From DASPKW01 sp038244055 (lineage in GTDB: Bacteria > Planctomycetota > Phycisphaerae > Tepidisphaerales > Tepidisphaeraceae): DNA of 24,137 bases. Position 1 is the stretch's first letter, and every line of letters starts with the position of its first letter. Shown here one piece after another: positions 6,374 to 14,217 of this stretch. The translations under genes were made by a program, and so were the position numbers. Below the pieces are notes generated by a model. It was given only the letters and a program-made list of their open reading frames with translations, made no database searches and was not told the DNA's origin. The stretch lies in NCBI GenBank assembly GCA_038244055.1, contig JBBRTW010000046.1, positions 1 to 24,137 of the forward strand, in the 5' to 3' direction.

Positions 6374-9217
6374 ATGAACCTCCCCCGCCGCCACCCCGCG
6401 CTGCTTGCCTGGCTCCTCACCGCGCTCTGCCTCCTCGCGCCGGCGCGCTCCGCCCGCGCCCAGGAGACCAAGACCCTCCAGGATTTCGAATCCCCCGAGG
6501 ACCTCAAGGTCTGGGAGTTCCGCAATAAATCGGCCGCCCTCTCCGATCAGCATGCCACCCACGGCGCTCATTCGGTGAAGATCGCGGCCAACGAATACCT
6601 GAACACCTTCCGCCCGCCGCGCGACTGGTCGGGCTTCGACTCGCTCGATCTCGACATCTTCGTCGAAGGCGATGCCCCCATCTCCGGCACGATCCTGGTG
6701 GGCGATCAGGCCTGGCAGAAGTCCGGCGGCTCCTACTGGAATCGCCACAATAGCTCCTTCAACCTCCGCCCCGGGCAAAACACGTTGAGCATCCCCGTCA
6801 ACGGCCTCTTTCGCGGCGAGGCCGGCAGCCGCAACAACGACATCAAATCCAACATCGATCCCAAAACCATCATCCGCCTGGATATCGGCTTCTCCACCAA
6901 AGACAAGCAGTCCAAGGCCGCTCTCTATCTCGATCATCTGCGCCTGACCAAGGAATCGCGCCCGGCCGGAATCATGGCCTTCGATCTGGGCCCGGCCAGC
7001 CAGAGCGTCTTCCCCGGTTTTACCGCGATCGGCCCGGCCACCGTCCATGGCAAGGATGGAAATACCGCCGGATTGAGCGCTGCCATCGGCGAAGGCTCAA
7101 CGCGCGATGAGACTTTCCCCACCCGTCTCTACCGCGATGCCATCATCATGGATGGCTCCACCTTCATCGTCGATGTCCCCGAGAAAGCCGGCGCGTATCA
7201 CGGCTGGGTCGTCTACGATGACCTGGGCTACTGGGGCGGCGAGCAGGCCGGCTATCGCAAGCGGCAGATTCTCGTCAACAACCAGGTCGCGTTCAGCGAA
7301 GACCGCGGCGCAGCCGGGCCGACGGAGTATTTGTACAAGTTCGAACGAACTGAGCCGCATCCGGGCGACAATCTGTGGGATCTGTACATGAAGGAGCTGG
7401 TGCGCCCGCGCACCTTCACCTGCAAATCCGAGAATGGACAAATCCGCCTGAAATTCTCGGCCGACGCCGGGCTCTCCTGCCGGGTGGCCGCGATCGTCCT
7501 CTATCCCGATTCCATCAAGGATCAGGCCGAGAAATGGATCAAGGAAATCGAAACCCGCAACCGCGCCGAGTTCGAGAATCGGGCGGTCGATCTCTCCCCC
7601 AAGGCAAAGCCCTATGAACCGCCCGCCGGATCGAAAGAGAAAGGCTATTTCCTGAACTTCCCCCGCCTGGAAGATGATATCGCCTTCACCGATCCCCCCA
7701 CCTCCAAGGCCGCGATCAATCCCCTCTCCCAGACCATGCCCACTCGCCCCGCCGCGCGCGGCCAGCGCATTTCCTTCACCTTCGCGATCCAGCCTTTCAG
7801 AGATTTCCCCGGCCCCGTCGCCCTGGCCGCATCCGACCTCAAATCCAATTCTGGCGCGATCATCCCCGCCGCCGAGATCGATCTCCGCTACGTCCATCAC
7901 GGCACCCATCGCACCTACAATGACATCGCTTACTCCATCGGCCCCGATACACTCCGCCCGCTGGCCGGCGCGAACCTCGCGCTCACCAAGGACCTCACCC
8001 GCCAGTTCTGGGTCACCGTGCATGTCCCCCACACCGCCGCGCCGGGCCTCTATTTTTCCAACGTCACACTGACCGCCGGCGAGCTCAAGATCGCGCTCCC
8101 ACTGGAAGTAAAGGTCCTCCCCTTCGCACTCGACGAACCCGATTTCTCGATGGGCTTCTTCGGCACCGACATCCCCCGCCAGATCAAGGAAGCCCGCGGC
8201 GAAGAGGCCTGGCGCGAGCTCTTCACCGTACTCCGTCAGGCCGGCATGAACTCGTTCTCCGGCGGGCCGGGCGTCCGCTTCAATGGCCTGGATGCCTCCG
8301 GCAACCCGATCCTCGATTTCAGCGCCGTCGATTCCTTCATGAAGCTCGCCCGCGCGGCCGGTTTCTCCAAAGAGCTCAATGCCTATGGCGGACCCGGCCT
8401 CGTCAGCAACCTCCACGATTCCCACGCCGTCGGCGAGACCGGCCAAGCATGGGAGAAGAAAACCGGCAAGCCCTTCGGCGAGATTCTCAAGATCGTCTGG
8501 TCCGCCGTCCGCGATCACGCCGCCGCCAACAACTGGCTCCCCATCGCCTACGAGTTCATCGATGAGCCGCGCGTGCTCGATCAGGCCCAGAAAAACGTCG
8601 AGCTCATGCGCCTCTATCGCGACAATTGCCCGTGGGTCAATATCGGCGGCTCTTACTCGGTGGAGTGGCACAAGGACACCCCCTTCGACCTGGCCGTTCA
8701 GGATCTTTTCAAAACCGTCAACTGGTCCAGCCTCAACAACCACACCCAGACTGATCTGGATAAGGCCAAAGAATTCGGCAAGGTGCTCCACATCTACAAC
8801 CAGGGCCGCACCCGCTACAGTTTCGGCGCGTATCAGTGGGCCGAGATGCACAAGGGGATCAAGGCCCGCATGCAGTGGCATCTGCTGGCGTTGCACGGCT
8901 ACCAGTTCTTCGACCTCGACGGCCGCGAGCCCGATACCGCGATGATCAACTGGACCTCCAGTGGCATCATCCCCAACATCGCGCTGCACCGCTGCCGCGA
9001 AGGAGCGGATGACTTCCGCTTCGCCGTCACCCTCTCCAACCTTGCCGCCAAGAACGCCGACAGTCCCATCGCCAAAGAAGCCATCGCCTGGCTGGAGCAG
9101 ATCAGCAAAGACATCCCGATCAACAGAAACACCCGGCCGGAAAAGTTCATGGATGATGATGCATTCCGCGAAGGCTGCATCACGCGCATTCTTCAACTGC
9201 TGCCGGCCGGCAAATAA
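6374..9217 (+). CDS. Large secreted glycoside-hydrolase-like protein (DUF4091-like)
   Basis: A 947-residue protein. A signal peptide covers residues 1-29 (R-R, Leu-rich stretch, A-R-A before QETK). Residues 34-195 look like a jelly-roll carbohydrate-binding module of the CBM11/CIA30 kind (F-E-S-P-E-D-L at the start, later N-S-S-F-N-L-R-P-G-Q-N-T-L-S-I-P-V). Residues about 200-380 look like a second beta-sandwich with D-L-G-P and P-E-K-A-G-A-Y-H. Residues about 450-580 form another beta-rich part. The C-terminal half (about 595-940) resembles a TIM-barrel glycosidase: M-G-F-F-G-T-D, then Y-E-F-I-D-E-P-R with Asp730-Glu731 as a plausible acid residue, and a final domain like DUF4091 proteins. 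The substrate cannot be told. There is no good Shine-Dalgarno sequence before the ATG, but the signal peptide fits. No neighbour lies within operon distance. Confidence 0.78.
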   Translation: MNLPRRHPALLAWLLTALCLLAPARSARAQETKTLQDFESPEDLKVWEFRNKSAALSDQHATHGAHSVKIAANEYLNTFRPPRDWSGFDSLDLDIFVEGDAPISGTILVGDQAWQKSGGSYWNRHNSSFNLRPGQNTLSIPVNGLFRGEAGSRNNDIKSNIDPKTIIRLDIGFSTKDKQSKAALYLDHLRLTKESRPAGIMAFDLGPASQSVFPGFTAIGPATVHGKDGNTAGLSAAIGEGSTRDETFPTRLYRDAIIMDGSTFIVDVPEKAGAYHGWVVYDDLGYWGGEQAGYRKRQILVNNQVAFSEDRGAAGPTEYLYKFERTEPHPGDNLWDLYMKELVRPRTFTCKSENGQIRLKFSADAGLSCRVAAIVLYPDSIKDQAEKWIKEIETRNRAEFENRAVDLSPKAKPYEPPAGSKEKGYFLNFPRLEDDIAFTDPPTSKAAINPLSQTMPTRPAARGQRISFTFAIQPFRDFPGPVALAASDLKSNSGAIIPAAEIDLRYVHHGTHRTYNDIAYSIGPDTLRPLAGANLALTKDLTRQFWVTVHVPHTAAPGLYFSNVTLTAGELKIALPLEVKVLPFALDEPDFSMGFFGTDIPRQIKEARGEEAWRELFTVLRQAGMNSFSGGPGVRFNGLDASGNPILDFSAVDSFMKLARAAGFSKELNAYGGPGLVSNLHDSHAVGETGQAWEKKTGKPFGEILKIVWSAVRDHAAANNWLPIAYEFIDEPRVLDQAQKNVELMRLYRDNCPWVNIGGSYSVEWHKDTPFDLAVQDLFKTVNWSSLNNHTQTDLDKAKEFGKVLHIYNQGRTRYSFGAYQWAEMHKGIKARMQWHLLALHGYQFFDLDGREPDTAMINWTSSGIIPNIALHRCREGADDFRFAVTLSNLAAKNADSPIAKEAIAWLEQISKDIPINRNTRPEKFMDDDAFREGCITRILQLLPAGK

Positions 9218-9235
9218 GCTCGGTATGAAGAGGAC

Positions 9236-9474
9236 CGCAAAGACGCAACGGCACGGAGAAGAGAATTTTCGTAAACAAAAGCCGAAATACGAAGCTCGAA
9301 ATACGAATCAAATTCAAATAAGATGGCAAAGGGAAATGATCGAAACGACGGCCGCGCGGATCAGCGCCACGTTCGCGTTTCGAATTTGAATTTCTTCATC
9401 TTTCGAGTTTGTTTCGGATTTCGAACTTCGGATTTCGTGCTTGCGTGTCTTCTCAGCGTCTTTGCGTCTTTGCG
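9236..9474. repeat. Nested intergenic inverted repeat, about 240 bp
   Basis: Three co-linear pairs of arms surround one centre. The outer arms are cgcaaagacgcaa (9236-9248) and its exact complement (9462-9474). The middle arms are gagaaga (9256-9262) and tcttctc (9448-9454). The inner arms are about 46 bases, 9279-9325 against 9397-9442, with a handful of mismatches, built from words such as cgaaatacgaag. Inside the loop cgaaacg (9341-9347) pairs with cgtttcg (9376-9382). The element fills the gap between two convergent genes. No transposase and no obvious target-site duplication is visible. Confidence 0.88.
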
Positions 9475-9549
9475 TCAAATCCTGGCACCGTCCGAAAACA
9501 GACGCCGCAGCCTTAAGTTTTTGGATTTTCAGCGTTCAGTTTTCCGCAC

Positions 9550-9978
9550 TCACCGTGCGCCTCTCATCCCGCTGAACAGCGCATGCTGCCGCGCTGTCTC
9601 GGTCAGATGATGCAGCAGATCCTGCAAATCCGCTTCGCTGTGGATGCTCGAAGCATACCGGGCCAGCCACGCAACCAGTTCCGCCGGCGCGGGTTTGCCG
9701 AGGATGCCGCCCGCCACCTCGGCCGCCTCTTCGCAGGCCGTTCGATAGCGCGCCGCCGGCGCGCCTTCGTGCAGCGGCAGCGTCTGCTTCAGCGCCTCCA
9801 CCATCGTGCTGACGATGCGCGGCGCGATGGTCTCCATCTGCACCGCACCGGCCGTCGCCCAGATGGAGCCAACCTCCGGCCGAAGGTTCCCTTCCGCATC
9901 GCGGAACCCATCGGCCAGGAAAGTCGCGGGAATCATGCTCAAATACTGTTCGCGGGTAATTGTGGTTGTCTCAGTCAT
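9550..9978 (-). CDS. Hypothetical helical protein next to the C39-like peptidase gene
   Basis: A 142-residue acidic protein starting MTETTTITREQYLS; GAGG stands 9 bases before the ATG at 9978, which I prefer to a possible start at 9993. I do not recognise a family. It is Ala/Glu-rich and mostly helical by appearance (for example residues 40-65 and 115-138), with no signal peptide, membrane segment or metal motif. It lies 190 bases downstream of the cysteine-peptidase-like gene on the same strand, separated by word repeats. A partner, chaperone or immunity role is only a possibility suggested by place. Confidence 0.7.
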   Translation of the reverse strand: MTETTTITREQYLSMIPATFLADGFRDAEGNLRPEVGSIWATAGAVQMETIAPRIVSTMVEALKQTLPLHEGAPAARYRTACEEAAEVAGGILGKPAPAELVAWLARYASSIHSEADLQDLLHHLTETARQHALFSGMRGAR

Positions 9979-10032
9979 GGGAATAATCCTCATCGATCAG
10001 TTGAATTTCACGTTGCCAGAAAACCCGAACCA

Positions 10033-10062
10033 TTGCGGATTGGCGATTGCGGATTGCGGATT
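10033..10062. repeat. Short attgcgg word repeat
   Basis: The words attgcggattggcg and attgcggattgcggatt follow each other between the small unknown gene and the heptamer array. The unit is attgcgg, about four copies with one variant. It lies in the same gap as the cttctaa array. Confidence 0.65.
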
Positions 10063-10091
10063 AAACCGCCACTTCTTCTTCTCACCTCTCG

Positions 10092-10161
10092 CTTCTCGCT
10101 TCTAACTTCTAACTTCTAACTTCTAACTTCTAACTTCTAACTTCTACCTTCTAACTTCCAT
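10092..10161. repeat. Heptamer tandem repeat (cttctaa)
   Basis: Ten contiguous 7-base units: cttctcg, then six exact cttctaa copies (10099-10140), cttctac, cttctaa and cttccat. It begins seven bases after the stop of the minus-strand cysteine-peptidase-like gene (reading its direction), where the unit reads TTAGAAG and carries an in-frame TAG. It is non-coding. Confidence 0.9.
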
Positions 10162-10168
10162 CTTCCCC

Positions 10169-11419
10169 TCAATCCGGCTTCTCCGACGTATACACCGCCC
10201 GCACCTCATCCCAGCCGGCCACCGGCGGGACGACATTCCCCTTCTCCAGATCGCTGGCCTTCACATACACCGTTTTGCCGGCCCAGGGATCGTGGATCAG
10301 ATACGTCTTGACCGGCTTGTCGATCACGCCGGTGATCGCGACCGCGTGCCCGCCATCGTTATCCGCATTGGAAATGCGCAGCGCGCCGGGAATGCCGTTG
10401 GCCAGGTCCGCATCCAGCTTGCTGAACGCATCCTTGAGCTTGCCATCCTCGCGCTCATCGTGCCGGCCATGGTGCCAGTTCTCCTCGCCGCGGGCGGCCG
10501 ACGGAGTCACATTATGTCCTTCGTACTTCACACCCGTCCACTCGCTCATCGAGTTGAGCGCATCATCGGTCGGCATCCCCTCGCCTCCCTTCGTGCCGCG
10601 TTCCACCGCCTTGCCGCCATTGCCTTCCAGGATCTTCTCCTGCTCCCGGCCGACGCGATAGTTGCCGCGCTTGTCGCCGTTCTGGACCTTCGTATATGGG
10701 TCCACCACGCTCCCCTTGGGGTCCCTGGGATCGTAGACAATCGGCTCGGGATCGGGCTGCGTGATATCCGTATTGGTGCCCCGGACATTGAGCGTGTAGA
10801 TCGGGTCCATCTCCCCGCGCACCACCTCCGCCGTCGTCGGGGCGCACGAGCAACTCCACTGCTGCGCCAGGCCCGGCCCGCCATCGACATCCGAGGAAGG
10901 CAGAAGATTATCGTGCAGCCACTGCGGCGTCTTGCCGCGAATCTGGTCGGCGAATTTCTCGACTTCCTCCAGACTATGCCCGGCCGCCAGGGCCTTCTTG
11001 ATGTACGCCACTTCATCGGGCGACTTGGCGCGGTCGCGTATCCACTCAAAAGTTTGCTTATCCCCGCCGTTCATCGCCTCATACTTCGCATCCGCCCGCG
11101 CCTCCTGGAACTTGCCGAGGATGGGCATGCCCTTGTAAGTCGCCGCTGCGGGCGATGCGGTGGCCGTCGCGCCCCCCGCCGCCGCCGGCGCTGCGCTCAT
11201 CACGAATCCAAAACCCTCCAGCGCCGATTTGGCCCCATCGGCCGCCCCGCGCAGCACGGGAATAAAATCCTCGATCTTCGGCAGCGTCGCCGGTGTCGGT
11301 GCCGGTGCCGGAGTCGCCGTCTTGCCGACGGCCGCATTCCCAACCGCCAGACCGCCCGCGACACTATCCAACAACGTCTGTCCAATCGCCGCCGCAACAT
11401 CGCTTCCTGGGATTTTCAT
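10169..11419 (-). CDS. C39/papain-like cysteine peptidase candidate, possible effector
   Basis: A 416-residue protein; GGAG stands 8 bases before the ATG at 11419. Residues 1-95 are Ala/Pro/Gly-rich with no signal peptide. Residues 119-171 form a helical module (W-I-R-D-R, then Y-I-K-K-A-L-A-A-G-H-S-L-E-E-V, then P-Q-W-L-H-D-N-L). The putative catalytic domain begins at Q-Q-W-S-C-S-C-A-P-T-T, with Cys192 in a C-[AG]-P-T-T context typical of the nucleophile of C39-like peptidases and Gln186/187 as oxyanion candidates. His358 (G-G-H-A-V-A-I-T-G) and Asp377 (L-I-H-D-P-W) complete a plausible triad. Between them lies a loose 150-residue Gly/Asp-rich insertion. Lack of a Sec signal together with a helical N-terminal part suggests an intracellular enzyme or an effector exported by another route. 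A -10-like TATAGT is at 11445-11440. Peptidase fold: fairly likely; effector role: speculative. Confidence 0.72.
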   Translation of the reverse strand: MKIPGSDVAAAIGQTLLDSVAGGLAVGNAAVGKTATPAPAPTPATLPKIEDFIPVLRGAADGAKSALEGFGFVMSAAPAAAGGATATASPAAATYKGMPILGKFQEARADAKYEAMNGGDKQTFEWIRDRAKSPDEVAYIKKALAAGHSLEEVEKFADQIRGKTPQWLHDNLLPSSDVDGGPGLAQQWSCSCAPTTAEVVRGEMDPIYTLNVRGTNTDITQPDPEPIVYDPRDPKGSVVDPYTKVQNGDKRGNYRVGREQEKILEGNGGKAVERGTKGGEGMPTDDALNSMSEWTGVKYEGHNVTPSAARGEENWHHGRHDEREDGKLKDAFSKLDADLANGIPGALRISNADNDGGHAVAITGVIDKPVKTYLIHDPWAGKTVYVKASDLEKGNVVPPVAGWDEVRAVYTSEKPD

Positions 11420-11638
11420 GACTGAGTCTCCAACGCGCTACTATACCTGTGTGAATTTGATCCCGGCCACGGAAATATAGAGATCAACAAGCGCAGCCGT
11501 GGCCGCCGCGGATGAGCCGGCCTGCGCCGACTTCCATCCACCCATGCAGCAACCGCCGGGGCGGGGAACCTATTCCCTTGGCCAGACTGCCCGAAAGAGG
11601 GCAATGAGGCTGCCGCGATGCGCATTGGAGAAATAAAG

Positions 11639-11683
11639 ATGGAGGACAGAAAGTCGCGCCGGGCGCGACTCGCCATCCTCCAT
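11639..11683. repeat. Two-part stem-loop downstream of the PQQ-like gene
   Basis: Outer arms atggagga (11639-11646) and tcctccat (11676-11683) enclose inner arms agtcgcgcc (11652-11660) and ggcgcgact (11662-11670), which are perfect complements with a single G between. The structure lies 30 bases after the stop of the minus-strand PQQ-like gene and could end its transcript, but there is no T run, so it is not a standard intrinsic terminator. Further catcctc words continue to 11702. Confidence 0.6.
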
Positions 11684-11712
11684 CCTCTCTCTTCCATCCT
11701 CGTTTTTCTTCG

Positions 11713-12981
11713 CTACTTCCCGCTTACATCCAGACAAATGATGTACGGCTGGTCATCATCCTTCTTCTTCGCCGACCGCGCATACAGCCGGCCATTGCTG
11801 ACGATCGCTTCGTTCCAGCACTTGCCGCCATCGAAGAATTTCCCGGCCGCCAGTTCCGTATACCCCTCCGGCGTCGCCTTCACGATCGCGATCTGCCCCG
11901 CATCCCCCTGCACCACCAGATCATCCCCCGCCAGGATTGTCCCGCCCGGACCATAACCCGGATGCGTCCATTTCACATTTCCGGTCGCCACCTCGACGCA
12001 CTTCAGCGGCGCGGTGCCGTGCTGCTTGAATCCGAAGATGCCATACAGATATCCATCCTTGTAAACGCAGCTCGTCCAGTGATTCACCAGCTCATTGGCA
12101 TCCTTGTTCCGCCAGATTTCAGTCGCGCTCCAGGAATCGCCGCTTTTGGCGATCTTGGCCGCCCCCGCGCCCACGCCATACCCGGCCGTGCAATAAACGA
12201 TCTCGCCCGCCACCACCGGCGTCGAAGCCGTCGAGACCTTGAACGGAAAAGGATACCGCCACAACTCCTTCCCCGTCAGCGCCTCCAAACTCGCCAGTCC
12301 GGACTGCGTGAAGAAAATCACCTGCCGCACGCCCAGGATCGTCGCCACCGTCGGCGTCGACTGCGTCGTCTTATCGCTGCCGTTCTTCCACGCGACTCGC
12401 CCCGTCGACTTGTCAAACGCGATGAAACTCTGTCCCGCGCCGCCGCCGCAAACGTAAACCAGATCCCCATCCACGACGGGTGAGGCCGCGTTACCCCATT
12501 CCTTGATCCCGCTGGTCCCGGATTGCCCGGCGAATTCCGAATTCAGATCGTGGCTCCAGATCAGCTTGCCCGATTCGGCATCGCAGCAGATCAGGTTGAA
12601 GTACGTCCCGTACGCGAAGACCAGCTTCCCATCGACCGTCGGCGTGCTGCGCGGGCCGTTGCCCCCCTGCTTCTCCATGATCGTCTTGCCCATCACCTGA
12701 TGCCACTTGCGATCGCCCGTATTGGCATCCAGGCAGAGCAGCGCTTCCTGCGCATCCCCGGCCGCCGTTACATACACCTTCCCATTGCTCACCGCCATCG
12801 AGCCAAACCCCTCGCCCACTTTGACCTTCCAAAGCTGCTTGGGCTGCTTGCCCTTGGCCCACACGACTTTCTCATCGGTGATCCCATCGTGATTCGGACC
12901 GCGAAAACTGTTCCAATCCCCCAGCGCCACCGAAGCCAGCCCGCTCATCACGCCCGCGATAGCCCACTTGCGCCAGTTCAT
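11713..12981 (-). CDS. Exported PQQ-like beta-propeller protein
   Basis: A 422-residue protein with an N-terminal signal peptide (M-N-W-R-K-W, hydrophobic stretch to A-L-G at 19-21). The mature part starts with W-N-S-F-R-G-P-N-H-D-G-I, typical of planctomycete outer-membrane-biogenesis/PQQ-like propellers. Repeats carry the blade words L-C-L-D-A-N-T-G-D-R-K-W, I-C-C-D-A-E-S-G-K-L-I-W, I-A-F-D-K-S-T-G-R-V-A-W and L-E-A-L-T-G-K-E-L-W, each preceded by a V-x-x-G-x-x-V-Y strand, giving about seven blades. Such proteins bind partners or ligands in the periplasm; no dehydrogenase heme or PQQ-ligand motif is seen. AAAGGA stands about 8 bases before the ATG. The start overlaps the stop of a tiny upstream ORF by four bases (ATGA). 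Confidence 0.9.
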   Translation of the reverse strand: MNWRKWAIAGVMSGLASVALGDWNSFRGPNHDGITDEKVVWAKGKQPKQLWKVKVGEGFGSMAVSNGKVYVTAAGDAQEALLCLDANTGDRKWHQVMGKTIMEKQGGNGPRSTPTVDGKLVFAYGTYFNLICCDAESGKLIWSHDLNSEFAGQSGTSGIKEWGNAASPVVDGDLVYVCGGGAGQSFIAFDKSTGRVAWKNGSDKTTQSTPTVATILGVRQVIFFTQSGLASLEALTGKELWRYPFPFKVSTASTPVVAGEIVYCTAGYGVGAGAAKIAKSGDSWSATEIWRNKDANELVNHWTSCVYKDGYLYGIFGFKQHGTAPLKCVEVATGNVKWTHPGYGPGGTILAGDDLVVQGDAGQIAIVKATPEGYTELAAGKFFDGGKCWNEAIVSNGRLYARSAKKKDDDQPYIICLDVSGK

Positions 12982-13181
12982 TGTTCAATCCTTTCGAAGC
13001 CGTGGTGTTTGATGAATTCGAGCCGCGTTGATGGCCCGACCGAGGCCGCTTGTTTACCCGATGGCCCGATGATTGTGTAGGGCAGGTCCCCCCCCATTTC
13101 GACCCATTCCCGCATACGCACCATGCTCTTCATGCGGCGGCACTGGCAACCTGGGTTCGTCCATCGCAAAATAGGAGGCAA
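12978..13181 (-). CDS. Possible small protein coupled to the PQQ-like gene
   Basis: An open frame of up to 67 codons (TTG start at 13181) whose TGA overlaps the ATG of the PQQ-like gene as ATGA, the usual arrangement for translational coupling. A shorter version from the ATG at 13112 (45 residues, M-R-E-W-V-E-M-G-G-D-L-P-Y-T-I-I-G-P-S-G) reads like a soluble domain, and its codons are mostly G/C-ending as in the neighbours. AGAG stands about 10 bases before that ATG, a weak ribosome site. I recognise no family. It may be chance open DNA in a divergent promoter region; the overlap and codon use make it worth keeping. Confidence 0.4.
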   Translation of the reverse strand: MPPILRWTNPGCQCRRMKSMVRMREWVEMGGDLPYTIIGPSGKQAASVGPSTRLEFIKHHGFERIEQ

Positions 13182-13330
13182 GTATTGACGTGCCGTCGGC
13201 CGAAGGATTAGGTTATGATATTTTTGGCCGGGACGATCGGCTTGGAAGTCATTTCTCGTTCGAGTTCGCGCACCCCCCGTGGAGGCGCGGGCAATCCGGC
13301 AACAACATCCTGGCCGCCTGGAGGTTTACG

Positions 13331-14164
13331 ATGATTTATGGCATGCGACGCGGCGGGCGATGCGAAGGCTTCACACTCGTGGAACTGCTTGTCGTCATTG
13401 GGATTATCGCCCTCCTGATCGGCATCCTGCTGCCCGTTCTCGGCAAAGCCCGCGACAACGCCAATCGCGTCGCCTGTCTCTCCAACATGCGCCAGATCGG
13501 GGCCGCCTTCATCATGTACACCGGTGAGAACAAGGGCTACCTCCCCTACAACACCTCCTACGCGCGCTCGGGCTCCGGCACCGCCGGCACCGCCGCCGGC
13601 TACTCCGCGATGTACGGGAAAGATACGATGAACGCCGCCCGCGATGACTTCTCCACCTACGGCCCCCACCCCGAGGACTGGATCTACTGGGAACAGAAGT
13701 TCGCCCCCAATTACCGCGACCTCTCCGAATCGGCGGTTGGCAAATACCTCGGCGGCAACGGCAGCACCGATGCCCTCTTCAAGCTCCTCCGCTGCCCCTC
13801 CGACTCCGAAGCCCCCAGCCGACCCATGCCCGGCGACTGCGATGCCAACGAAGGCAACTACACCTTCAGCTACACGCTCAACTCGCAGATGAGCCTGCGC
13901 AAAATCACCCGCATCACCCGCGCCGCCGAGAAACTCCTGCTGGTCGAAGAAAATGCCCCCAATGACGGCCGCTGGGCCGCCACCAGCAGCAACGATCCCA
14001 TCTCCGTCCGCCACGGCAAACAAAAATCCCCCGCCGGCTACTCCGGCCCCAATGTCAACGGCTACACCGGCCTGACCTGCCCCGCCGCCTTCTGCGACGG
14101 CCACGGTGAACTCATCGACCAGCAGTACGCGATCGATAAGCTGCATTATCTGTTTGGCGATTGA
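13331..14164 (+). CDS. Prepilin-like protein with N-methylation motif
   Basis: A 277-residue protein. The frame is open from a GTG at 13190, but TGGAGG stands six bases before the ATG at 13331 and the prepilin leader should be short, so I start there. The leader M-I-Y-G-M-R-R-G-G-R-C-E-G (13 residues) is followed by F-T-L-V-E-L-L-V-V-I-G-I-I-A-L-L, where prepilin peptidase cuts after Gly13 and Glu18 is the conserved Glu5. After the helix comes L-S-N-M-R-Q-I-G-A-A-F-I-M-Y, then a globular region and, near the end, C-P-A-A-F-C-D-G-H, which fits the H-X9-DG type C-terminal region common in large planctomycete pseudopilin families. It is probably anchored in the inner membrane through a type II secretion/pilin-like pathway. 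Role of the individual paralogue unknown. Confidence 0.88.
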   Translation: MIYGMRRGGRCEGFTLVELLVVIGIIALLIGILLPVLGKARDNANRVACLSNMRQIGAAFIMYTGENKGYLPYNTSYARSGSGTAGTAAGYSAMYGKDTMNAARDDFSTYGPHPEDWIYWEQKFAPNYRDLSESAVGKYLGGNGSTDALFKLLRCPSDSEAPSRPMPGDCDANEGNYTFSYTLNSQMSLRKITRITRAAEKLLLVEENAPNDGRWAATSSNDPISVRHGKQKSPAGYSGPNVNGYTGLTCPAAFCDGHGELIDQQYAIDKLHYLFGD

Positions 14165-14190
14165 GGCGCTGAACGCCGACCCGCGCCGCC

Positions 14191-14217
14191 TGAAAACATA
14201 AAACATAAAGACATAAG
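14191..14217. repeat. acataa word string, copy 1
   Basis: The string opens with tgaaaacataaa and closes with agacataag. Its element taaagacataa (14206-14216) has an exact inverted copy ttatgtcttta at 14259-14269, so the two could form an 11-bp stem around a 42-base G+C-rich loop. The block lies 27 bases after the stop of the prepilin-like gene. A closely related string is at 22340-22366. Confidence 0.8.

Noticed and set aside
7097..9196. A 699-codon minus-strand frame opposite the glycosidase-like gene
   Set aside because: Gly/Asp/Glu/Val-rich shadow caused by codon bias; the plus strand has the signal peptide and domain structure.
9236..9474. Insertion sequence or complete transposon
   Set aside because: No transposase frame lies between the arms and no flanking direct repeat is visible; only a non-autonomous or structural element remains possible.
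10092..10161. CRISPR-like array
   Set aside because: The heptamers are contiguous with no unique spacers; it is a simple tandem repeat.
13190..13330. GTG start with AGGAGG upstream for the prepilin-like protein
   Set aside because: It would put 47 extra residues before the leader peptide; the spacing from AGGAGG is 11 bases, while TGGAGG stands six bases before the ATG at 13331, giving a normal 13-residue leader.
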